A DNA stretch of 5,108 nucleotides, taken from the NCBI GenBank assembly GCA_030039575.1, contig JASHVH010000522.1, forward strand, positions 1 through 5,108, written 5' to 3'. Positions 1 through 5,108 of this stretch are shown here, in pieces. The translations under genes were made by a program, and so were the position numbers. The first letter of the stretch is position 1, and each line of letters starts with the position of its first letter. The notes beneath the pieces are model-generated. The model did no database searches and was not told the origin of the DNA. It was given only the letters and a program-made list of their open reading frames with translations. The stretch comes from Acidimicrobiales bacterium (GTDB lineage Bacteria > Actinomycetota > Acidimicrobiia > Acidimicrobiales > Palsa-688).

Positions 1-1101
1 GATCCCTTCCTTGCGGCCCAGAGTGGCCACCTGCCCGAGGGACCGGAAACTGTACGGCCGGAGGGCTAAACCGTCTTGCACGGCTATGAGGTTCTTGGTT
101 AGCTGCCGGGCCTGCCGGAGCGCGTGCTGGCTCGTGGGTGGGTCCAAGGATCCGGACGTGGCGGCGTTGGGAACGGCGGCGCAATCCCCCAGCGCCCACA
201 CGTTTTGGTGGCCTTCGACCTGCAGCGTCGGGCCCACCCGGGCCCGGCCGCGCTCGTCCACGGGGAGCCCGAACCGGGCGACAGCCGGGTGAGCTCTCAC
301 CCCGGCCGTCCAGACCAGCAGCCCGGCATCGAACTCGCTGCCGTCGCTCAATGACACCCGCCCGTTCACCACCTTCTCGAGCCTGGTACTGAGCCGCATG
401 TCGACGCCCCGCTCGAGCAGCAGGTCGTAAACGTAGTGGCCCAGCCTCGAAGGGATTTCGGCCAGGATTTTGGGGGCCGCGTCGACCAGGACCCAACGCT
501 GCCGCGCGTCCTGCAGAGTGGGGTGATAACGCAACGCGTCGTGGGCGAGCTCGCGCAATTCCGACAGCGTCTCCACCCCCGCGTAGCCGCCGCCGATGAA
601 AACGAAGGTGAGGAGGCGGTCCCGACGTACGGGGTCGGGCTCCACCGCAGCCGCGGCCAGGAGCCGGAGCAGGTGGTTGCGCAGGTACAGGGCGTCAAGG
701 ACGGTCGTGCAGCCCACGGCATGCTCGATGAGGCCGGGTATGGGGAGGGTGCGCGGGACGGCGCCCACACCAACAACGACGCTGTCGTAGCTGATCGTCA
801 TGCGCAGCCCGCCGTCGGTCTCCACCTCGGCCCGGTTTTCGTTCAGGGCGATGTCCGTAACGCGGCCATCAATAACCTCGGCGTGAGGGCACGCCATGGC
901 CAGAGGCGTCATTACGTTGCGCACTTCGACGATCCCGGCCGCCACTTCGGGGAGCATGGGCGTGAACAGCATCGAGTTCTGCGTGTTGACGATGGTGGCG
1001 CCCCGAGAGCCGAGCAGGCGAGCAACGGTGGCACCCCCAAACCCGCCGCCCACCACCAAGACCCCGCCCCGGGCGCGCCGCATGCTGGTCAAACTGGCCA
1101 C
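1..1101 (-). CDS. Type II NADH dehydrogenase-like FAD/NAD(P)-dependent oxidoreductase, 3' end missing
   Basis: Partial gene: 367 codons are visible and the frame is still open at the left edge. By family, NDH-2 is a peripheral membrane flavoenzyme that passes electrons from NADH to quinone without pumping protons. Seen, numbering from the GTG at 1101: a FAD-binding GGGFGG at residues 18-23; MLFTPMLPEVAAG at 44-56, resembling the LFTPLLP stretch of Ndi1-like enzymes; a second dinucleotide site GGGYAGVE at 170-177; Asp207 ending the next strand, which favours NADH over NADPH; WTAGV from 264; WALGDCA from 302 (second FAD contact); and SQHALRQ at 324-330, matching the AQxAxxQ quinone-site motif. 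The C-terminal membrane-binding part lies outside the window. The GTG start has only a weak purine-rich stretch (GAGACGAG) upstream. An in-frame ATG at 1083 has none and is the alternative start. It begins 20 nt after the VOC stop, so cotranscription is likely. The class is clear; the physiological acceptor is inferred. Confidence 0.9.
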   Translation of the reverse strand, partial: MASLTSMRRARGGVLVVGGGFGGATVARLLGSRGATIVNTQNSMLFTPMLPEVAAGIVEVRNVMTPLAMACPHAEVIDGRVTDIALNENRAEVETDGGLRMTISYDSVVVGVGAVPRTLPIPGLIEHAVGCTTVLDALYLRNHLLRLLAAAAVEPDPVRRDRLLTFVFIGGGYAGVETLSELRELAHDALRYHPTLQDARQRWVLVDAAPKILAEIPSRLGHYVYDLLLERGVDMRLSTRLEKVVNGRVSLSDGSEFDAGLLVWTAGVRAHPAVARFGLPVDERGRARVGPTLQVEGHQNVWALGDCAAVPNAATSGSLDPPTSQHALRQARQLTKNLIAVQDGLALRPYSFRSLGQVATLGRKEGI

Positions 1102-1121
1102 GCTCGTCTCTGGCGGGGTGC

Positions 1122-1505
1122 TCAAGCCTGGTAGGCCACGGCGTGACGGGGTTCGTAAAGCATGACGTCGCCCGCTCCGGGAACCTCCAACGTGGTTGTA
1201 AGCCCAAACCCCTGATCTTTGATTTCGCGCGTGAACCGGGCGCCTCTGGCCTCAAGAGCGGCCACGGTAGCCTTGATGTCGTCGCACATGATGGTCACCT
1301 CGTGGTGTTGCCCCGTGTGCCAGGCCTCGGATCCACCACCCTGGCCGCCAGAGGTGGGGTGGACGCCCAATTCGGACGGCCCGGTCCGGAAAATCAGCCA
1401 ACCGTCGTGGGCATCGACGTAGGGCCACTCAAGGACGTCCCGGAAGAAGGCCCGTGCCGCCTCGGCGTCGTCGGCATAAACGAGGGCGTGAATACCAGTG
1501 ATCAT
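1122..1505 (-). CDS. VOC superfamily (glyoxalase/bleomycin resistance/extradiol dioxygenase fold) protein
   Basis: Small protein of 127 residues, the usual length for a single-chain VOC protein with two beta-alpha-beta-beta-beta modules. Seen: the opening MITGIHALVYADD followed by an AARAFFRDVL helix, typical of the first module; HHEVTIMCDDI from residue 67 opening the second module; and LYEPRH at 116-121 at the end. His6, His68 and Glu118 sit where VOC enzymes place their metal ligands, so metal binding is plausible. The substrate cannot be read from the sequence. The ATG at 1505 was chosen because it gives the family-typical N-terminus. A TTG at 1514 would add three residues and has a better spaced GGCGAG upstream, so it remains possible. 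It lies between the amidase (134-nt gap holding tandem repeats) and the NADH dehydrogenase (20-nt gap), all on the same strand. Confidence 0.88.
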   Translation of the reverse strand: MITGIHALVYADDAEAARAFFRDVLEWPYVDAHDGWLIFRTGPSELGVHPTSGGQGGGSEAWHTGQHHEVTIMCDDIKATVAALEARGARFTREIKDQGFGLTTTLEVPGAGDVMLYEPRHAVAYQA

Positions 1506-1639
1506 GCTCAGCAAAGTAGCTCGCCGGAGGGGCCGCGACTAGAGGCCGGGCACCACGCCTGGCGACTGGACGCCTGGCGACTGGACGCCTGGCGACTGGG
1601 GGCCGGGCGACGGGAGGCCGGGCGACTGAAGGCCGGCGA
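1506..1639. other. Repeat-filled intergenic gap between amidase and VOC genes
   Basis: 134 nt without a supported gene. About two thirds of it is a 15-bp tandem array. I saw no hairpin followed by a T-run in either direction, and no clear -10/-35 pair. All three minus-strand frames are open across the array, as expected for such GC-rich DNA, so openness alone does not indicate coding. Confidence 0.7.
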
Positions 1640-1646
1640 TCAGAGG
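1557..1646. repeat. 15-bp tandem repeat array, about six units
   Basis: The plus-strand unit is GCCTGGCGACTGGAC. Copies 1 and 2 (1557-1571, 1572-1586) are identical. Copy 3 (1587-1601) differs only in its last two bases. Copies 4 (1602-1616) and 5 (1617-1631) begin GCCGGGCGAC and carry a few changes. A decayed sixth copy starting at 1632 runs over the amidase stop codon. A further degenerate partial copy may lie at 1545-1556. Exact 15-nt periodicity holds from about 1555 to 1599. The unit has no strong internal inverted repeat. The gradient from identical to decayed copies suggests expansion by replication slippage at the VOC-proximal end. Confidence 0.9.
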
Positions 1647-3091
1647 GGGGGCCGGCGGCCGGCCCACGGGAGGGCCTCTTCGAGCTGGGCCGCCACCTGG
1701 AACAGCAACGCTTCTTCCCACGGGCCGGCCACGAGCTGCACCCCGATGGGCAACCCGCTCGGGGCCGTGTGGGTAGGCAGCGAGATGGCCGGCAGGCCGT
1801 TCATATTGAACACCGAGGTGAAAACCACCATCTGCAGCACCTGGAGCGGGGTCCCGGCGGCAGCATGCGCAGCAGCCAAGACCTCGCCCGCCCGGGGCGG
1901 CTCGATGCTCATCGTGGGGGTGAGGAGTATGTCGAAGTCCCGGCCCCAGCGGGAAACAAAGTCCCGGGCCCATAACTGCAACCCGTAGACCGACCGTACG
2001 TAGGTGAGGCTGTCGACGTGCTTCGCCGCCTCCAAGCCGGCCTGGATGTGGGGCTCGGTTTTTTCCCAATCGACGTCAAAGCCGGCCAGGGACGAGTTGA
2101 CCACGTTCAGGAAGTCCGCCAAGAACTGGTCGGGGACCGCGTACCCAATGACGTCAACGCGGTGGCCGAGCTTTTCCAGGGTCGCCGCCGCCTCGCGGGC
2201 AGCCTCGAGGCAGGGTTGGTCGAGGCCGAGGTCGAGCGGCGTCTCCTCGAGGACGCCGACGCGGAGCCGGCCCGGGTCGGCCCCAACCTCGGCGAGGAAC
2301 GGCCGCTCGGGCCGGGGCGCGTTGTACCACTGGCCGGCGTCAGGTCCGCATATGACGTCAAGCAGCGCGGCCGTGTCGGCGACGTCGTGGGTGAGCACGC
2401 CTTCCACCGCCGCTCCCTCCCAACTGTTCACCAAGGACGGGACCCGTCCGCGGCTCACCTTGAGGCCGACCAGCCCGCAGCACGAAGCGGGGATGCGCAG
2501 TGAACCGCCGCCATCGCCGCCCTGGGCGGCGGGGAAGAGCCCGCCGGCCACTGCGGCGGCCGCCCCTCCGCTCGACCCGCCCGGCGTCCGGTCCAGGTCC
2601 CAAGGGTTGCGGGTGATGCCATACCGGTCGTTCTCTGCCACGGTCAGGTGCCCGAACTCGGGAGTATTGGTGCGCCCGCACAGGATGAAGCCCGCCCGCT
2701 GGAGCGCGATAACTACCCGGTCGCTGACCTCCGACAGGGCCCCCGCCGCCCCCCGCGACCCGAAGGTCACCGGCCAGCCGGCCACGCGGTTCAAGTCCTT
2801 GATCGGTATGGGCACGCCATGAAAAGGCGGCAGGCTGCCGGCGTCGGGGCCCACGAGGGCATCGCCGGCCGCCTTGGCCGCCTTACGCGCCTCGTCGTCG
2901 TTGCGCCATATGACGGCGTTGAGCCGTTCGTTCAGCGTGTCCACCCGCGAAAGGCACGCCTCGAGCACTTCTAGCGGGCTGACCGTTCGCGCTTTTATGG
3001 CCGCAGCGGTGGCGCTGGCAGTCTGGAAAGTGTCAAAGTCGTCCGGCACATCGCGCACGCTAGCAGCGCCGAGCCAGCCCGCACTGACCAC
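1640..3091 (-). CDS. Amidase-signature family hydrolase
   Basis: Complete gene of 483 residues, within the family's usual 450-500. Enzymes of this family cleave C-N amide bonds with a Ser-cisSer-Lys triad. All three are visible: Lys98 in PIPIKDL, Ser173 in GGSSGG (171-176) and the nucleophile Ser197 in GGDGGGSLRIPA. The Lys98-Ser197 distance of 99 and the Ser173-Ser197 distance of 24 equal those in mammalian FAAH. Later family landmarks are FDILLTPT (386-392), NGLPAISLP (431-439) and GLPIGVQLVAG (446-456). No signal peptide or membrane segment is seen, so it is probably cytoplasmic. The substrate is unknown, and nothing marks it as GatA (no gatB or gatC nearby). The start is uncertain: there is no in-frame ATG before Met394, so GTG at 3091, 3058 or 3049 must be used, and none has a good ribosome-binding site. 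An in-frame TAG at 3133-3131, which is also the stop of the upstream gene, sets the upper limit. The C-terminus WAGRRPPL looks family-typical and intact. Confidence 0.95.
   Translation of the reverse strand: MVSAGWLGAASVRDVPDDFDTFQTASATAAAIKARTVSPLEVLEACLSRVDTLNERLNAVIWRNDDEARKAAKAAGDALVGPDAGSLPPFHGVPIPIKDLNRVAGWPVTFGSRGAAGALSEVSDRVVIALQRAGFILCGRTNTPEFGHLTVAENDRYGITRNPWDLDRTPGGSSGGAAAAVAGGLFPAAQGGDGGGSLRIPASCCGLVGLKVSRGRVPSLVNSWEGAAVEGVLTHDVADTAALLDVICGPDAGQWYNAPRPERPFLAEVGADPGRLRVGVLEETPLDLGLDQPCLEAAREAAATLEKLGHRVDVIGYAVPDQFLADFLNVVNSSLAGFDVDWEKTEPHIQAGLEAAKHVDSLTYVRSVYGLQLWARDFVSRWGRDFDILLTPTMSIEPPRAGEVLAAAHAAAGTPLQVLQMVVFTSVFNMNGLPAISLPTHTAPSGLPIGVQLVAGPWEEALLFQVAAQLEEALPWAGRRPPL
1645..1651 (-). 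other. C7 homopolymer just upstream of amidase stop codon
   Basis: Seven consecutive G on the plus strand, read as C7 in the gene, end two bases before the TGA at 1642-1640. Gaining one C, or the equivalent slip, would move reading past the stop into a frame that gives a Pro-rich tail with QSPGV-like pentads from the tandem repeat, ending at a TAG at 1541-1539. This is a slippage-prone arrangement; whether slippage occurs is unknown. Confidence 0.6.
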
Positions 3092-3130
3092 CGTGAATCG
3101 GCGGTGAACGTCGTCGGGCCGGCCGGCGGG

Positions 3131-5108
3131 CTAAGCGTTCACCTGCGTAACGTAGGTGGGCTGGACGAAAACACCACCGTTTTCCACGGTGTTGTAGTCA
3201 TTGTTCACGTCGACCTGTGGCGTCGGTACTTCGCCCCCCCCGGCGGCCTGGATGAAGGCCTGGGCCCATGCCGGTGAATTGCCAGCCACGGTGACCTGCA
3301 GGGTGATATCGGCCTGTGCGCCTGCGGCGAGACCGGTGCTCGAAGAGCAGCTGGCTGTGGAGACCGTACATGCCCAGCCGGCGGGGGCCGCGAACGCATA
3401 TGCGGAGAACCCGGCCGGGAGGTCGACGTTCAGGTCGACAATACCGCTCGTGGGCGCGAAGCCGTCGTTAGCCACGATGATGTTGTAGTCATCGAGGGCG
3501 GCCGGCCCATCTCCCTGGGCGAACGGCGCATAAGTCAGGCCGTGTGACGATGGGGCCGAAGTCACCACCAGCTGGGGCAGTTGGCCTACGGGCACATCAT
3601 CCGTAGTGGCCGTCGGCCCGGCCATGCCACCGCCGCTCACAGTCACGCTGTTGACCAGGGACGCCTGAGCATAGTTCGCCACGGAGGTCGTGAGCGTTAT
3701 CGGCGGGTAGGAAAGGCCCGGACCGAGCGCGTCCACTCGGAAGCAAGACGCGTCAGGCTCGAAGGTGTCAGGGGATTGCGCCGGGACCACCGGGTCAAGG
3801 CTGCAGGTCCAGCCGTTCCCGGCGATCTCCTGCGGGTTGAGGCCGGCCGGGAGCGTGTCCGTGACGGTAACCAGCCCGTAGCTGGCACCGGCGCTGGGCG
3901 CGTTCTTCACGGTTACCGTAAAGGTGTCCGAGGCATCCCCCTGCGCGAAGCTCCCTGTCGTTGTGGCCGTACCCGTCAGGGCGGGGGGCGTCTGCGGCGG
4001 GTAGCTGCCGGCCGGGTTGGTGCCCGTAATCGTCGTGTTGTCCGTGGCCACGGCAGGCGCGAACGCGCCTCCCCCCGACAGGTTGACGGTATTGACGGCG
4101 ACGCCGGTCGGGGCGTTGCCGGCCACAGAGACCGTCAGCGTTACGGGTGGGTAGCCCGTGTTCGCCGGGGTGGCGTCCGAGCGGTAGCAAGTGGGCTGCG
4201 AGCTCAGCAGCGACGAGGGGCAGGTCCACCCTGAGCCCGTCATAGCCACCCCGCTCACGCCGGGCGGGAGGGTATCAGCCAGCACCACCTGGCCGAAGGT
4301 CGGGCCTCCCGGGCCCGCGGTGGCGGTGAGGGTATAAACATCGGCCGTGTCACCCTGGGCGAAGTCCCCCGTATGACTGCTCCCAACCGAAAGCGTGGCG
4401 GCGGCAATAATGGTCGTCGAGTCGCTGGTCGACGCCTTGCCCACTGCGTCGCCCCCGCCCGAGACGACCACTTTGGGCTCGGTGGCCGCCGTTGTGTCAG
4501 ACGTGGCTGTGGGGCTGATGCTGACCACCTCGGTTATCGCCGGCTCCTCGCCGTTCTCACCCGGCAGGACGTCGCTCCGGTAGCAGGTGTCGGCCGGCTC
4601 ATTCTGAGGCGAGGTGATGGGTGTGAGGTTGCAGCTCCACCCGCTGCCGTAAAGGCTCCCGATCGTCTCGCCTGCACCGGGCGTGAACACCACCGTGATA
4701 GGCGTCGTCGGGTTGCCATTTGTTGGCCCGCCCCCCTGATTGATCACCGTCTCCTGGTACTGGTCAGCCGGGTCACCCTGACGGAAGGCCCCGTCGATCG
4801 CATAATCGTTCGTCAGGTCCGGGAGACCGACGATCGGGGTCGGCGGTGCGATCGAGGAACTGGGCGCGGAGGGGAGGCCGCCGCTGACTGAAACGGCGTT
4901 TACCGCGTTTAAGCCGGCCACCGAGTTTTGTGACCCGTACCCGGCAGTGCTCGTGACGCTGACCGTCAGTGTCAGCGGCGGGTACGACTGGCCTGGGCCC
5001 AGCACGGCCGGGCCACCTCCGGCCCCGCCTGTCTCTGTGCACGTGATGGTCGGGTCCTGCGAGTCGTCGCAGGTCCACCCGGTCCCGGATATCGAGACGT
5101 AGTTGAGG
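3131..5108 (-). CDS. DUF11-type repeat protein, probable secreted or surface protein, 5' end missing
   Basis: The frame is open to the right edge; 658 C-terminal residues are visible, counting from the codon at 5107-5105. The protein is built of modules of about 140 residues resembling the DUF11 / conserved-repeat (TIGR01451-like) Ig-like fold. Each module broadly runs: F(A/R)QGD..D.Y/F (Phe108, 249, 387, 529), a strand-rich stretch ending in D(T)LP.G, then G-G-W-(T/S/A)-C (Trp11, 157, 294, 433, 578), C(Y/F)R.D in the middle modules, Y-P-P-(I/V/L)-T-L-T-.-S-V, and V(T/N)(V/L)SGGG followed by a Thr/Asp-rich linker. It is rich in Thr, Ser, Gly, Ala and Val and poor in Lys, as exported proteins of this kind often are. 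All ten Cys occur as one pair per module, consistent with disulfides outside the cytoplasm. The C-terminus (TYVTQVNA) carries no LPxTG motif or membrane helix. The signal peptide would lie outside the window. Exact function is unknown; cell-envelope or adhesive roles are only guesses. Confidence 0.88.
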   Translation of the reverse strand, partial: LNYVSISGTGWTCDDSQDPTITCTETGGAGGGPAVLGPGQSYPPLTLTVSVTSTAGYGSQNSVAGLNAVNAVSVSGGLPSAPSSSIAPPTPIVGLPDLTNDYAIDGAFRQGDPADQYQETVINQGGGPTNGNPTTPITVVFTPGAGETIGSLYGSGWSCNLTPITSPQNEPADTCYRSDVLPGENGEEPAITEVVSISPTATSDTTAATEPKVVVSGGGDAVGKASTSDSTTIIAAATLSVGSSHTGDFAQGDTADVYTLTATAGPGGPTFGQVVLADTLPPGVSGVAMTGSGWTCPSSLLSSQPTCYRSDATPANTGYPPVTLTVSVAGNAPTGVAVNTVNLSGGGAFAPAVATDNTTITGTNPAGSYPPQTPPALTGTATTTGSFAQGDASDTFTVTVKNAPSAGASYGLVTVTDTLPAGLNPQEIAGNGWTCSLDPVVPAQSPDTFEPDASCFRVDALGPGLSYPPITLTTSVANYAQASLVNSVTVSGGGMAGPTATTDDVPVGQLPQLVVTSAPSSHGLTYAPFAQGDGPAALDDYNIIVANDGFAPTSGIVDLNVDLPAGFSAYAFAAPAGWACTVSTASCSSSTGLAAGAQADITLQVTVAGNSPAWAQAFIQAAGGGEVPTPQVDVNNDYNTVENGGVFVQPTYVTQVNA
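3194..3580 (-). repeat. DUF11-like module 5 (C-terminal, divergent)
   Basis: Residues 510-638. It keeps FAQGD, DLPAG and AGWAC (Cys580) with a short seven-residue step to Cys587, but CYRSD and YPP are gone, replaced by CSSSTG and LAAGAQADITLQVTVAG. A 20-residue tail with no anchor motif follows. Confidence 0.75.
3581..3985 (-). repeat. DUF11-like module 4 (canonical)
   Basis: Residues 375-509. FAQGDASDTF, TDTLPAG, GNGWTC (Cys435), CFRVD (Cys455), SYPPITLTTSVA and VTVSGGG are all present. It has the longest inter-cysteine loop of the five (20-residue separation). Confidence 0.82.
3986..4396 (-). repeat. DUF11-like module 3 (canonical)
   Basis: Residues 238-374. All consensus elements are present: FAQGDTADVY, ADTLPPG, GSGWTC (Cys296), CYRSD (Cys307), GYPPVTLTVSVAGNAP and VNLSGGG, followed by TDNTTIT. 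It is followed by a Pro-rich linker. Confidence 0.82.
4397..4825 (-). repeat. DUF11-like module 2 (divergent)
   Basis: Residues 95-237. It has FRQGD instead of FAQGD, lacks a recognisable DTLP.G (TPGAGETIG stands in its place), and keeps SGWSC (Cys159) with CYRSD (Cys175) and VVVSGGG. It lacks the YPP motif (EEPAITEVVSIS is at the equivalent position). Confidence 0.75.
4826..5108 (-). repeat. DUF11-like module 1, truncated by window edge
   Basis: Visible residues 1-94. It begins at the GTGWTC segment (Cys13, paired with Cys23 in DPTITC) and continues with SYPPLTLTVSV and VSVSGG, then a Pro/Ser linker. The FAQGD half lies beyond the window. The GTG at 5005 is internal to the module and is not the start of the gene. 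Confidence 0.8.

Noticed and set aside
436..1134. Long plus-strand open frame opposite the NADH dehydrogenase gene
   Set aside because: It lies antisense to a gene with clear motifs, its product is Arg/Gly/His-rich with no recognisable domain, and such frames are expected in very GC-rich DNA.
1519..1565. Possible terminator hairpin near GGCCGGGCACCACGCCTGG
   Set aside because: The stem is only six pairs with a mismatch on the transcribed strand, and no T-run follows.
1143..1988. Plus-strand open frame across the VOC gene, tandem repeats and amidase 3' end
   Set aside because: It crosses two well-supported minus-strand genes and the repeat, and its translation (repeated AWRLD from the 15-bp units) shows no family resemblance.
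1539..2069. Minus-strand open frame overlapping the amidase end and running into the repeats
   Set aside because: It is out of frame with a complete amidase and is not a gene by itself. Only its last ~100 nt matter, as the possible slippage tail reported above.
2004..2822. Plus-strand open frame of 272 codons opposite the amidase
   Set aside because: Ser/Arg/Pro-rich low-complexity translation, complementary to a conserved enzyme gene.
3092..3130. Possible terminator in the GCCGGCCGGC-rich gap before the amidase
   Set aside because: The short self-complementary GC blocks have no room for a loop and there is no T-tract.
3581..4234. Plus-strand open frame opposite the DUF11 modules
   Set aside because: Arg/Gly-rich product antisense to repetitive coding sequence; the apparent internal repetition only mirrors the modules.
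4995..5005. GTG at 5005 as the start of the repeat protein
   Set aside because: The frame continues upstream to the window edge with a recognisable module half (GTGWTC and a second Cys), so the gene starts outside the window.

Overview
The window is very GC-rich. All four genes lie on the minus strand, so transcription runs from the right edge to the left. The codon usage (strong G/C at third positions, frequent GTG starts) and the style of the amidase and NADH dehydrogenase suggest an actinobacterium or a similar high-GC environmental bacterium. That placement is an inference, because there is no rRNA or other marker gene.

From right to left: (1) 5108-3131 holds the C-terminal 658 residues of a large repetitive protein made of DUF11-type (Ig-like beta-sandwich) modules of about 140 residues, probably extracellular; its N-terminus is outside the window. 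(2) 3091-1640 is a complete amidase-signature hydrolase with an intact Lys-Ser-Ser triad. (3) 1639-1506 is a non-coding gap largely filled by a 15-bp tandem repeat, with a seven-C tract (minus strand) just before the amidase stop codon. (4) 1505-1122 is a small VOC/glyoxalase-fold protein. (5) 1101-1 is a type II NADH dehydrogenase-like flavoprotein whose C-terminus is cut off by the left edge.

The gaps are short (39, 134 and 20 nt), and I saw no convincing terminator or promoter between genes, so a single transcript is possible. The products do not form a pathway I recognise: a surface-type repeat protein, a hydrolase of unknown substrate, a VOC protein and a respiratory flavoenzyme. I see no mobile element, CRISPR array, tRNA or rRNA, and no evidence of a new multi-gene system. 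The points most worth a second look are the C7 tract plus 15-bp repeat at the amidase 3' end and the strict one-cysteine-pair-per-module pattern of the repeat protein.
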